In this document: in pieces, positions 1 to 9,201 of the stretch
Layout: each line of letters starts with the position of its first letter
Numbering within the stretch: position 1 is the first letter of the stretch
DNA from: an uncultured Lachnospiraceae bacterium
GTDB lineage: Bacteria > Bacillota > Clostridia > Lachnospirales > Anaerotignaceae
Length of the DNA: 64,000 bases
Direction: 5' to 3'
NCBI GenBank assembly: GCA_944384295.1
Contig: CALWSU010000001.1
Span: 1-64,000 of the forward strand
Position numbers and translations under genes: made by a program
The notes under the pieces: model-generated
Seen by the model: the letters and a program-made list of their open reading frames with translations, nothing else
Told to the model about the DNA's origin: nothing
Database searches by the model: none

Positions 1-34
1 GAGGTTTTTTGCCTGAAGCTAAAGCTCCCTGATT

Positions 35-58
35 CCCCCGGCATAGCCGGGGGTTTTT
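35..58 (+). terminator. Rho-independent terminator of a gene left of the window
   Basis: A perfect 8-bp GC stem (CCCCCGGC / GCCGGGGG, loop ATA) is followed by a T run. It would end a rightward transcript entering from the left. No gene is visible in 1-136. Confidence 0.75.
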
Positions 59-70
59 ATTGGATTCACC

Positions 71-116
71 AAAAAAATCGAGCTTTTCTCAGTTTGAGAA
101 AAGCTCGATTTTTTTA
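71..116 (-). terminator. Terminator of pyruvate carboxylase gene, probably bidirectional
   Basis: A long perfect stem (ATCGAGCTTTTCTC pairing with its complement) has A and T runs on either side. It lies 21 bp beyond the stop codon of the pyruvate carboxylase gene, and the symmetric tails allow it to work on both strands. Confidence 0.85.
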
Positions 117-136
117 TTCAACTTTTGTTGATAAAA

Positions 137-3100
137 TTATTCTTCGTCTTGTGCAAAGGAAATCAACAAGTCGCCTTGGCTGACTTTTTCTCCTTCTACT
201 ACATAAATCTTGTCTACTACGCCATCTTCTTTGGCAACAATAGAAGTTTCCATCTTCATTGCTTCGATTGTCAGCAATGCTTGGTTTTTCTTGACTTCCT
301 CGCCTTCTTTTACCAAAATTTTGCTGATGTTACCAGGAATCGAAGAACCTAAATGGAAAGGATTATTTTTGTCTGCTTTCAGTTTCCCATCGCTCTTGAC
401 TTCTAAGTGTTTATCCAAAACGCGTACTTCACGCATTACACCATTGATTTCAAATGTCAAAGAACGGAAACCTTCTGCATCGGGTTCTGACATATCAATG
501 TATTTAATCAAGATGTCTTTCCCTTCCCCGATTTCGATGGAAGTTTCTTCGCCTTTTGCCAAACCAAAGAAATATACATCACTGGTCAGTTTGGATACAT
601 CGGTATAGTATTCCCAATGGTCACAGTAATCATCATATACCTTTGGATATAAAGCATAACTGATGATATTTCTTGGATTTACTTTTTTCATTACATGGCT
701 TTCTTTGAGATGTTTTTCAATTGCATCAAAGTCCGCAGGAGGCAACAATGCGCCTGCTCTGCCATTGATTGGCTTTCTGCCTTTGAGCACGATTTCTTGC
801 AATTCTTTCGGGAAACCGCCTTCTGGCTGTCCAATATTCCCAATGAAATAATCTACAACGGATTCAGGATAAGAAATATCTTTTCCTTCTGTCAAAATAT
901 TATCTTTATTCAGACCATTTTTGGACATAAAGATTGCCATATCACCTACAACTTTAGAAGAAGGTGTTACTTTTACGATATTGCCCAGCAAATCATTTGC
1001 TTCTTTATACAAATGCTTGATTTCTTCAAAGTTATCTGCAGAACCCATCGCTTTTACCTGTGCCAACAAGTTGGAATACTGACCGCCAGGAATTTCGTAT
1101 TTATAAATTTCTGTATTTGGTGTTTTCATTTCACTTTCAAAACCAGTGAAGATTTGACGTACACCTTGATAATAGTGACTTAATTCAATCAACTGGTCAG
1201 GGTCCAAACCAGTATCTCTTTCTGTACCGCGTAATGCTTCTACTACTGCATTCATAGAGGGTTGGCTGGTCAAAGAACTCATGGATTGAATTGCCAAGTC
1301 GACAATATCTACACCTGCTTCGGACGCCATCAATACTGTGCTGACACCATTGCCGGTTGTATCATGTGTATGCAGATGCAAAGGAATATGCAATTCCTGT
1401 TTCAAAGCTGCAAACAATTCTTTTGCTGCATATGGTTTGAGCAAACCTGCCATATCTTTGATAGCAAAAATATGACAACCCATTGCTTCCAGTTCTTTTG
1501 CTTTGCGGATATAGTAGTCCAAAGTATATTTTGTTTCTTTTGGATCTAAAATATCACCTGTATAACAAATCGCACCTTCTACAATCTTACCTGTTTTCAG
1601 AGCTTCCTCTACAGGCATTTTCATGTTTTCCATCCAGTTCAAGCTATCAAAAATACGGAAAACATCTACCCCACGTTCTGCGGAAACTTTGATAAATTCT
1701 CTTACTACATTGTCAGGATAGTTTGCATACCCTACCGCATTAGAAGCACGCAGCAGCATTTGAATCAATGTGTTTGGCATTGCAGCAGACAATTGCTGTA
1801 AACGCAGCCAAGGAGATTCTGTCAAGAAACGATATGCTACGTCAAATGTCGCACCGCCCCATGCTTCTACAGAAAATGCATTTGCCATTGCCATATTGGT
1901 TGCTGGTGCCGCAACAATCAAGTCATTGGTACGCAAACGGGTTGCCATCAAGGACTGATGCGCGTCACGCATGGTAGTATCTGTAACCAGCAAACGTTTT
2001 TCCTGCAACAGGCTTTGTGTATAATCTTTTGCGCCCATTTTTAAGAATTTATCTTTTGCACCTTCCACTGGAATGGTTTTACCGTCTTCTGTCTGACCAA
2101 ATTTTGGTGCTACAATCGGATCAAATTCTGGTTTGTGTCCTTTTGATTCATTGACAATCTTGTTTCCGATAAATTCTGCAATTTTGGTTGCACGGTCTTT
2201 ACCCAAAACAATGTGGAACAATTCGGGTGTATTTTCAATGAATGTTGTGGTACATTTGCCTTCATTCCAAACTTGACTTTGCAATACATTGATCAGGAAA
2301 GGAATATTGGTTTTGACACCACGGATTCTGGTTTCTTTGATTGCACGAACCGCTTTTCTGGTTACGCCTTCAAATGTTCTGTCATGTGCAATAATTTTTA
2401 CCAACAAGCTATCATAAAACGGTGTGATTTCTGCGCCTGTATGTGCGGTACCACCGTCCAGACGGATACCATTCCCCGCAGGAGAACGATATACGCTGAT
2501 TTTACCTGTATCTGGCAAGAAATTATTTGCGGGGTCTTCTGTTGTAACACGCAGCTGTACTGCATACCCATTGCATGTAATATCTTCCTGTGATTTGATA
2601 CCAATTTCGGGAGAATCCAAAGGATATCCTTCTTCAATCAAAATCTGTGCTTGTACAATGTCAATCCCTGTTACCGCTTCTGTTACAGTATGTTCTACTT
2701 GGATACGAGGATTCATTTCAATGAAGTAATAATTTTCATCTGCATCTACTAAAAATTCCAGTGTACCCGCGTTTTTATATCCAACATGTTTTGACAAACG
2801 TACTGCGTCTGCAAAGATTTTTTCTCTTACAGAATCGCTCACGGTAAATGCTGGTGCAAATTCTACTACTTTCTGATGACGACGCTGCACAGAGCAGTCA
2901 CGGTCAAACAAGTGAACCACATTACCATACTTGTCGCCCAAAACCTGTACTTCAATATGTTTGGGGTCTCTCAAATATTTTTCTACGAAAATTTTATCAT
3001 CACCGAATGCTTTTTTTGCTTCGTTGCGCGCTTCTGCAAATTCTTTTGGCATTTCTTCCGCAGAATTTACGATACGCATACCACGACCGCCGCCGCCGTT

Positions 3101-3604
3101 GCTGGCTTTAAGCATAACCGGATATCCGACACGTTCCGCTACTTCCATCACTTCATCTAAGCTACGAATGGCATGGTCTACCCCTGGAATAATGGGTACA
3201 TTACATTCGATTGCCATTTTCTTGGAAGAAATTTTATCCCCCATTGCATACATAACGTCCACATCAGGACCAATGAACGCAATGCCTGCTTTGTCACAAG
3301 CTTCTACAAAAGCTGGGTTTTCGGATAAGAAACCATAACCGGGATGAATCGCATCAACGCCTTTTGCTTTTGCGATTTTGATAATATTACGAATATCTAA
3401 ATATGCATCAATTGGTCCTTTTTCAGGATTAAGCATATACGCTTCGTCTGTTTTGGTACGGAACAAAGAATATTTATCTTCTTTGGAAAATATACCAACG
3501 GTTTGAATACCCAATTCGTTCAAGGCGCGATATACACGGATGGCAATTTCGCCACGGTTTGCAACCAGAACCTTTTTGAACTTTTTAATTTTAACTTGCT
3601 GCAT
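137..3604 (-). CDS. pyc: Pyruvate carboxylase
   Basis: Single-chain biotin enzyme of 1155 residues, the usual size for the alpha4 type. It carboxylates pyruvate to oxaloacetate with ATP and bicarbonate (anaplerosis). The N-terminal biotin carboxylase/ATP-grasp part starts KVLVANRGEIAIRV and has the glycine-rich loop GGGGRGMR. The central carboxyltransferase domain starts near TTMRDAHQSLMATR. The C-terminal biotinyl domain carries EAMKMETS, whose central Lys is biotinylated. I chose ATG 3604 because AGGAGGT lies 9 nt upstream and the family N-terminus begins just after it; the reading frame stays open further upstream but has no ribosome site there. It appears monocistronic, with its own promoter and terminator. 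Confidence 0.97.
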   Translation of the reverse strand: MQQVKIKKFKKVLVANRGEIAIRVYRALNELGIQTVGIFSKEDKYSLFRTKTDEAYMLNPEKGPIDAYLDIRNIIKIAKAKGVDAIHPGYGFLSENPAFVEACDKAGIAFIGPDVDVMYAMGDKISSKKMAIECNVPIIPGVDHAIRSLDEVMEVAERVGYPVMLKASNGGGGRGMRIVNSAEEMPKEFAEARNEAKKAFGDDKIFVEKYLRDPKHIEVQVLGDKYGNVVHLFDRDCSVQRRHQKVVEFAPAFTVSDSVREKIFADAVRLSKHVGYKNAGTLEFLVDADENYYFIEMNPRIQVEHTVTEAVTGIDIVQAQILIEEGYPLDSPEIGIKSQEDITCNGYAVQLRVTTEDPANNFLPDTGKISVYRSPAGNGIRLDGGTAHTGAEITPFYDSLLVKIIAHDRTFEGVTRKAVRAIKETRIRGVKTNIPFLINVLQSQVWNEGKCTTTFIENTPELFHIVLGKDRATKIAEFIGNKIVNESKGHKPEFDPIVAPKFGQTEDGKTIPVEGAKDKFLKMGAKDYTQSLLQEKRLLVTDTTMRDAHQSLMATRLRTNDLIVAAPATNMAMANAFSVEAWGGATFDVAYRFLTESPWLRLQQLSAAMPNTLIQMLLRASNAVGYANYPDNVVREFIKVSAERGVDVFRIFDSLNWMENMKMPVEEALKTGKIVEGAICYTGDILDPKETKYTLDYYIRKAKELEAMGCHIFAIKDMAGLLKPYAAKELFAALKQELHIPLHLHTHDTTGNGVSTVLMASEAGVDIVDLAIQSMSSLTSQPSMNAVVEALRGTERDTGLDPDQLIELSHYYQGVRQIFTGFESEMKTPNTEIYKYEIPGGQYSNLLAQVKAMGSADNFEEIKHLYKEANDLLGNIVKVTPSSKVVGDMAIFMSKNGLNKDNILTEGKDISYPESVVDYFIGNIGQPEGGFPKELQEIVLKGRKPINGRAGALLPPADFDAIEKHLKESHVMKKVNPRNIISYALYPKVYDDYCDHWEYYTDVSKLTSDVYFFGLAKGEETSIEIGEGKDILIKYIDMSEPDAEGFRSLTFEINGVMREVRVLDKHLEVKSDGKLKADKNNPFHLGSSIPGNISKILVKEGEEVKKNQALLTIEAMKMETSIVAKEDGVVDKIYVVEGEKVSQGDLLISFAQDEE

Positions 3605-3670
3605 CCTATCATACCTCCTTTGTATCTCTTTCCAAAAGGAAATCAGTTCCAAAATTTCTCCTATTGTACT

Positions 3671-3699
3671 ATTATAATATAGGTTTTTCCATTCGTAAA
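3671..3699 (-). promoter_or_regulatory. Putative SigA promoter of pyc
   Basis: On the minus strand, TTTACG and TATAAT are separated by 17 nt, about 67 nt upstream of the pyc start codon. The -10 box is consensus and the -35 is weak. Confidence 0.5.
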
Positions 3700-3755
3700 C
3701 TAAAAAAATGATAAAGATTGTAAAATACAAGAAAAACTATAGAATTTATATCACA

Positions 3756-5141
3756 TCATATCCCATAACCTTGATTCCATTTTGCCATCACATCTTGCAG
3801 TAAACGGCATGGTAAGATTTCTGCATTTTGTAATTCTAAATGTTTTTCCACTCCTCTTGCTGTAAAAATTTTGCGGTATCCCATACGATCCAATTCTCGT
3901 ATCCTGCTTTCCATCGCTGGTACGCGTTTCAATTCTCCCGTCAAGCCAACATCTGCGATAAATGCCCAATCCGGCGGAATCGGTCTATTTTTGACAGAAG
4001 AAATAATGCTCATCAAAACTGCTAAATTTGCCGCTTGTTCTTTCAAAAACAAACCGCCTGTTGTTTTGACTACAACATTTTTATCATATAATTGTATACC
4101 ACCGCGTTGTTCTAAAATAGATAATAATGTATGCAAAGTATCTTTTTTCATAGTTTCACTGATGCGGGAAGGATATGGTGTAAAAGATTGCGAAACCAAA
4201 CTTTCAATCTCTACCACAACCGGACGAGAACCTTCTCTCAGTACTGCGATGGCACTACCAGACACCTGCTCATTTTTACTGCGTTTTGTGATGAAGTACG
4301 CAGACGGATTATCAATCGACTGCAACCCATGTTCTGTCATAGCAAAAAATCCCATTTCCCCTGTACTGCCAAAGCGGTTCTTGGTCGCAAGCAAACCTCT
4401 CAGCTCGTCTGCGCCTTCCCCTTCCAAAAGCAATACCGTATCCACTAAATGCTCCAAAGCACGCAAGCCTGCAATTTCATCATTTTTATTCATCTGCCCA
4501 ATCATCAGGACAGCCCTTTGCCGTTCTTTATTTTTTGCGCATTGTACCAATGCAGAAGCACATTCCATTGTCTGAGTGGGATTTCCAGCACGTGCAGGAA
4601 AAAATTCGGATAAAGCAAATGTCTGTATACTATCTAATATAATCAAATCTGCATCTATTTCATCAATCGCCTGCAACACAGAATCCATAGAAGTATCCGC
4701 CAATATCCATATATTTTCCGAAATATCGTGCAAAATACGGTCTGCTCTATGTTTGATTTGACTGTCGCTTTCTTCTCCTGTTGCATACAAAATACGATTT
4801 CCCATTTTTGCCAAAGCACAAGCCACCATAAGCGATAATGTAGATTTCCCCCCACCTGGCGGAGAAGTTAAAATGGTGACAGAATCCCGCACCATGCCGC
4901 CGCCCATCACGCGGTCAAATTCTCCAATCCCAGTCAACAATCTTTGACTTTTTTCACTCTGCACATCTGCCAAACGTGCCAATGTTGGTCGTACTTTTGT
5001 TTTCTGTGTTTGCGCTGAAGATGTTTTTGCAGCAACCGAATCTGTAAATGTATTCCATTCATTGCAATTTGGACATTTTCCCATCCATTTGGGACTTTGA
5101 TATCCGCAAGATTCGCAAACGTAAATTGTTTTTGCTTTCAT
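3756..5141 (-). CDS. radA: DNA repair protein RadA
   Basis: RadA (Sms), 461 residues, a RecA-like ATPase that helps branch migration and processing of recombination intermediates. Visible parts in order are an N-terminal four-cysteine zinc finger (CESCGYQ...CPNC), a Walker A loop (PPGGGKST), the RadA-specific KNRFG motif, and a C-terminal Lon-protease-like domain. ATG 5141 follows GGGAGGAG at good spacing and gives the standard N-terminus MKAKTIYVCESCGY; the 22 extra residues possible upstream are not family-like. It sits between pyc and the small endosialidase-like gene. In many Firmicutes clpC and radA are neighbours, as they nearly are here. Confidence 0.96.
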   Translation of the reverse strand: MKAKTIYVCESCGYQSPKWMGKCPNCNEWNTFTDSVAAKTSSAQTQKTKVRPTLARLADVQSEKSQRLLTGIGEFDRVMGGGMVRDSVTILTSPPGGGKSTLSLMVACALAKMGNRILYATGEESDSQIKHRADRILHDISENIWILADTSMDSVLQAIDEIDADLIILDSIQTFALSEFFPARAGNPTQTMECASALVQCAKNKERQRAVLMIGQMNKNDEIAGLRALEHLVDTVLLLEGEGADELRGLLATKNRFGSTGEMGFFAMTEHGLQSIDNPSAYFITKRSKNEQVSGSAIAVLREGSRPVVVEIESLVSQSFTPYPSRISETMKKDTLHTLLSILEQRGGIQLYDKNVVVKTTGGLFLKEQAANLAVLMSIISSVKNRPIPPDWAFIADVGLTGELKRVPAMESRIRELDRMGYRKIFTARGVEKHLELQNAEILPCRLLQDVMAKWNQGYGI

Positions 5142-5195
5142 AAATCTCCTCCCATGGGGCAACTTTTGTATTTTATCAAAGCAGCGAAACGTATA

Positions 5196-5231
5196 AGGGA
5201 GTTTCACAGCAAAAATGCTTTGAAACTCCCT
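5196..5231 (-). terminator. Two-tier hairpin between the 137-residue gene and radA (repeat copy 1)
   Basis: An 11-bp stem (AGGGAGTTTCA / TGAAACTCCCT) encloses a second AGCA/TGCT stem. It lies just after the stop of the 137-residue gene. A close copy occurs at 14885-14915, so this is a repeated hairpin unit as well as a probable terminator. Confidence 0.55.
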
Positions 5232-5252
5232 GCATATTTACACATTAACGGA

Positions 5253-5666
5253 TTAACCGATTTTTTCAATCTTTACAGAAACTGCCTGTTTTTGCACTTC
5301 CACAGAAAAATTCACTTTACCAGCCATGTTTGTTTTGATTTTGCCCACATTCACATCGTCTACTAAAATTTTATATTCTGTTTCCGCTTCCAATTCTAAT
5401 GTCAATTGTACATCTTCAGATGCTTCTAAGGAAAAAGAAACACCCTTTTCGTTTTGTACCATATGCAAAATGGTTGCACCAGGAACCGCTTCCAATAACA
5501 TTTTTCCGTTTTTTTCCAGCTTTGTTATTTCCTGAAAAGTCTTTACTTTATATAAATCGCCATGCACTTCAAAATCCTGCACTTTTTTCTTTTCTTCCAT
5601 CAAATGATTGCCAAAGCTGATGCTTCCATCTTCTTCCTGTCTGATCAGTTCTTCAATTACTGCCAT
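5253..5666 (-). CDS. Small 'endosialidase'-like conserved protein
   Basis: 137 residues with no signal peptide or membrane segment. It resembles, from memory, short proteins annotated as 'endosialidase' in Lachnospiraceae, which begin MAVIEELIR.EE.GSISFGN and contain a fixed DFE..GD.YKVKTF.EITKLE core. The name is probably inherited from an auto-annotation; the protein is far too short to be a phage endosialidase and no catalytic residues can be assigned. The predicted fold is mostly beta. A good RBS (GGGAGGT) precedes ATG 5666. Its position between clpC and radA suggests a stand-alone gene. Function unknown. Confidence 0.8.
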   Translation of the reverse strand: MAVIEELIRQEEDGSISFGNHLMEEKKKVQDFEVHGDLYKVKTFQEITKLEKNGKMLLEAVPGATILHMVQNEKGVSFSLEASEDVQLTLELEAETEYKILVDDVNVGKIKTNMAGKVNFSVEVQKQAVSVKIEKIG

Positions 5667-5828
5667 GCTACTTACCTCCCAAGCATATACGCTTTCTTAC
5701 TATATTCTCTTTGCACCTGTATGAAGGTATGGCTATGTGCAACCCTCGATGCAGTTGTGTTTCATTATATCATAAAATCACATACAGGTATATACCAAAA
5801 TTCTTGTTTTTTCTCGAATATTTCTCAT

Positions 5829-8285
5829 TTATTTTCGCGTGCGAAATTGAAAACCATTGGATTTGACTCCCACAGATACTTTATCCCCAGATTGGAAATG
5901 ACCTTGCAAATATTCTTCTGCAAAAGCATCTTCGATTTTTGTTTGAATTTCGCGGCGTAATGGTCTTGCACCATATGCTTTGTCATACCCATCTTGTGCG
6001 ATTTTTTCCAAAGCTTTCTGTGTAAATGTAACAGTAATACCCATATTTTCCTGTATCCGTTTTGCAACCGTTTTTACCATCAAACGTACAATATTCAAAA
6101 TATCGTCTTGTGTCAAAGAATGGAACACAATCATCTCATCAATACGATTCAAAAATTCAGGTTTGAAAATATGTTTTACTTCTTCCATTACATTTTTCTT
6201 CATATTTTGATAATTCTGTTCTGCTGTTTCCATACTGGTAAAGCCCATACGTTTTGGCTCTGCAATACTTCTAGCACCTGCATTTGATGTCATAATGATA
6301 ACAGTATTTTTGAAATCTATTTTTCTGCCTTGTCCATCTGTGATATGACCATCATCTAATACCTGTAATAATATATGGAACACTTCTGGTGCTGCTTTTT
6401 CGATTTCATCAAACAATATGACTGAATACGGTTTGCGGCGTACTTGTTCACTCAATTGTCCGCCTTCTTCATACCCCACATATCCTGGAGGTGAACCTAC
6501 CATACGAGAAACGCTGTGTTTTTCCATATATTCCGACATATCAATACGAATCATTGCATTTTCATCGCCAAACAGCGCTTCTGCCAATGCTTTGGATAAT
6601 TCTGTTTTCCCAACACCAGTTGGTCCCAAAAACAGGAAAGAACCAATCGGTCTATGCGGGTCTTTCAATCCCACACGACCACGTCTGACTGCTTTTGCCA
6701 ACGCTTTGACAGCTTCCTCTTGCCCAACAATACGCTCATGCAATACATCTTCTAAATGCAGTAAACGTTGACTTTCGTCTTTCTGTAAACTTTGCAATGG
6801 GATTCCTGTCCATTTTGATACAATCTCAGCCACTTCTTCTTTTGTGACTGTTTGTGCATTTTCTTTTTGCTCTTTTTGCCATTTTTGTTTTGCAGTATGG
6901 TATTTTTGGCGCAAAGCATCTTGTTCATGTTTTACTTGTGCCGCTTGTTCAAACTGCTCTGTTTGAATCGCAATTTCTTTTTGTTTTTCCATATCTTGCA
7001 AACGATGTTCCATGTCTAAAATCTCGTCAGGCATAGAAAATGTTTTCAAACGCAATCTTGCTGCGGCTTCGTCTACCAAGTCGATTGCTTTATCTGGCAA
7101 ACAACGGTCTGGCACATAGCGTGCGGAAAGATGTACTGCCGCCTGCAACGCATCATCAGAAATTTTGATGCCGTGGTGTTTTTCATAAGCAGGACGCAAT
7201 ACCTGCAACATACCAATGGCACCAGCTTCGTCAGGTTCTTCCACGCGCACTGGTTGGAATCTTCTTTCAAAAGCGGCATCTTTTTCAATATGTTTCCGGT
7301 ATTCCTCCAATGTTGTTGCGCCAATCAATTGGATTTCCCCTCGTGCTAAAGATGGTTTCAATATGTTAGAAGCATCAATAGCACCTTCTGCCGCACCTGC
7401 GCCAATAATCGTATGGATTTCATCAACAAATAATATAATATTGCCATCTGCCTTGACTTCTTCCAACGCTTTTTTCATACGTTCTTCAAACTCACCACGA
7501 TATTTTGAGCCAGCCACCATGGCAGACAAATCCAAGCTAATAATTTTTTTCTGTTTCAATACATCTGGTACACGACCTTGCGCAATCCTCTGTGCCAGTC
7601 CCTCTACAATCGCTGTTTTTCCAACACCAGGGTCACCCACCAAGCAAGGGCTATTTTTTGTTCTGCGGCTTAAGATTTCAATGATACGTTCGATTTCCTT
7701 TTCTCTGCCCTCTATAGGATCAAATTTCTGTGCTTTGGCAAGTTGTGTCAAATTGCGGCTAAATTTATCTAAAGCTTCTGTTGTGCTTTTTTCTTCTTCC
7801 TCACTTTGTTGCTGCATACCATGTGCGGCTGCATCTGCGCCTTCGCCTTCGCCCAACATCTGCATCACATCATCAAACATATGTTGTAAATTGATATCTA
7901 AAGCAACCATAATCTGTATTGCAATATTATCTCCTTCATGCATCAACGCCAACAAAATATGCTCTGTTCCCACTTTGTCCATATGCAAACGTTCTGCTTC
8001 TTGCATACTTCTTTCCATCACACGTTGTCCGCGTGGTGTAAAGCCGTCTGGCAGTTCCATCAGTTCTGTAGATTGTGTGTTATTTTGTGTTTGCTGAATG
8101 CGTTCCATCACTTGATGATAGGTCACGCCTTGCATTTCCAATACCTTCGCTGCCACACTATCTTTGACCAAAGTCAAGCCAAGTAAAATATGCTCTGTTC
8201 CAACAACATGACTTCCTAGTTTTGCGGCTGCTTCTTTGGCTCTTTCCAAAACTTCCTGTGCTTTTTGCGTATAGTGATGTTTCAT
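5829..8285 (-). CDS. clpC: ATP-dependent Clp protease ATP-binding subunit ClpC
   Basis: 818 residues, the usual ClpC size. This AAA+ unfoldase feeds substrates to ClpP and takes part in stress proteolysis. Two N-terminal Clp_N repeats (residues ~5-145) precede AAA domain 1 with Walker A GDPGVGKT and Walker B ILFVDEIHT. A UVR-containing middle domain (~residues 420-470) follows, then AAA domain 2 with GPTGVGKT and IRIDMSEYMEKHSVSR, and the C-terminal ClpB_D2-small domain. ATG 8285 follows a GGGTGGTG site and yields the family N-terminus. The usual ctsR-mcsA-mcsB partners are not upstream; an RluA gene is there instead, so clpC is separately promoted. Confidence 0.96.
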   Translation of the reverse strand: MKHHYTQKAQEVLERAKEAAAKLGSHVVGTEHILLGLTLVKDSVAAKVLEMQGVTYHQVMERIQQTQNNTQSTELMELPDGFTPRGQRVMERSMQEAERLHMDKVGTEHILLALMHEGDNIAIQIMVALDINLQHMFDDVMQMLGEGEGADAAAHGMQQQSEEEEKSTTEALDKFSRNLTQLAKAQKFDPIEGREKEIERIIEILSRRTKNSPCLVGDPGVGKTAIVEGLAQRIAQGRVPDVLKQKKIISLDLSAMVAGSKYRGEFEERMKKALEEVKADGNIILFVDEIHTIIGAGAAEGAIDASNILKPSLARGEIQLIGATTLEEYRKHIEKDAAFERRFQPVRVEEPDEAGAIGMLQVLRPAYEKHHGIKISDDALQAAVHLSARYVPDRCLPDKAIDLVDEAAARLRLKTFSMPDEILDMEHRLQDMEKQKEIAIQTEQFEQAAQVKHEQDALRQKYHTAKQKWQKEQKENAQTVTKEEVAEIVSKWTGIPLQSLQKDESQRLLHLEDVLHERIVGQEEAVKALAKAVRRGRVGLKDPHRPIGSFLFLGPTGVGKTELSKALAEALFGDENAMIRIDMSEYMEKHSVSRMVGSPPGYVGYEEGGQLSEQVRRKPYSVILFDEIEKAAPEVFHILLQVLDDGHITDGQGRKIDFKNTVIIMTSNAGARSIAEPKRMGFTSMETAEQNYQNMKKNVMEEVKHIFKPEFLNRIDEMIVFHSLTQDDILNIVRLMVKTVAKRIQENMGITVTFTQKALEKIAQDGYDKAYGARPLRREIQTKIEDAFAEEYLQGHFQSGDKVSVGVKSNGFQFRTRK

Positions 8286-8354
8286 GTGGTATTCACCACC
8301 CTTTCCTGAATTTGTTAGCCAACAATCTTTGTGATTGCTAATTTTTTCTGGAAA

Positions 8355-8419
8355 AGAAAAGAACATTTGCTTTCTACGATATCTCCGCTCAAACCGGAAT
8401 TGGAAAGCCGTTCTTTTCT
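8355..8419 (-). promoter_or_regulatory. Structured 5' leader of clpC mRNA
   Basis: A nested stem: outer AGAAAAGAAC / GTTCTTTTCT (10 bp), middle GCTTTC / GGAAAGC, inner CCG / CGG. It lies between the predicted promoter (-10 at 8485-8490) and the clpC start. No CIRCE or CtsR-type direct repeat was seen. Confidence 0.45.
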
Positions 8420-8484
8420 ATTACTTTTGCATGATTACAAAACCCATTTTCTTATAAAAATAGAATACCAATGTATTCTTACAC

Positions 8485-8513
8485 ATTATAATACGAAACA
8501 TAAAAAAAAGCAA
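8485..8513 (-). promoter_or_regulatory. Putative SigA promoter of clpC
   Basis: TTGCTT and TATAAT on the minus strand are separated by 17 nt and lie directly after the rluA-like stop codon. This implies a 5' leader of about 190 nt. Confidence 0.5.
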
Positions 8514-8523
8514 AGCAACTTTT

Positions 8524-9198
8524 TTACAATTTCCGTAAGATTTCTGCAAAGTATAGAAATGGATTTTCTTGTGGGATAGAATGTATACAAAATAGTTTCT
8601 TTTTTGGTAACTGACCTTTCAATTCATAAGACCACAAAGCAATATGTCCTTTTGGTTGCAATTGCTTGCCGTATTTCCGATCGCCCCAAATCGGTACGCC
8701 GTGATGTGCACATTGTACGCGTATTTGATGATGTCTGCCTGTTTGCAATTGAATTTTCAATAAAGACAAAGTTTCTTCTGAATTTTGTATGGTATCCAGC
8801 ACTTCATATTGCAAAATCGCTTTTTTCGCCTGCTTATGCTTTGCATCAACGACTTTTGAAGTATTGGAACGACTATCACGAAAAAGATAATCGGTCCATG
8901 TCCCCTTTGTCTGTTTTGGCTCTCCCATAACAACTGCAAGATATGTTTTGCTCCAACCACCGATTTGCATTGCCTTTGCGATCTGTGTTTCTACTTGCGC
9001 AGAGGTACGTTTTGCAAATACCATCACACCACCGACTGGACGATCCAAACGATGTACCAACCCCAACGGCATTTGACATTGTTTTTCTAAACATGTCAAC
9101 ATATCCAAATCACCTGTTTTGTCTGGTTGTGCGGGCATACCTTGCGGTTTCTCCACTGCAATCATATCTGCATCTTCATACAATATTTTCAAATTCAT
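8524..9198 (-). CDS. RluA-family pseudouridine synthase
   Basis: 224 residues, without an S4 domain. It isomerises uridine in structured RNA. The catalytic motif is HRLDRPVGG, in which the Asp is the nucleophile, at about residue 50. The second family block QTGRHHQIRVQ lies near residue 160. Its start is only 3 bp after the stop of the GH13 gene, so the two are probably co-transcribed, but no functional link is evident. The exact RNA target (RluA, C or D-like) cannot be told from the sequence. Confidence 0.9.
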   Translation of the reverse strand: MNLKILYEDADMIAVEKPQGMPAQPDKTGDLDMLTCLEKQCQMPLGLVHRLDRPVGGVMVFAKRTSAQVETQIAKAMQIGGWSKTYLAVVMGEPKQTKGTWTDYLFRDSRSNTSKVVDAKHKQAKKAILQYEVLDTIQNSEETLSLLKIQLQTGRHHQIRVQCAHHGVPIWGDRKYGKQLQPKGHIALWSYELKGQLPKKKLFCIHSIPQENPFLYFAEILRKL

Positions 9199-9201
9199 AC
9201 T

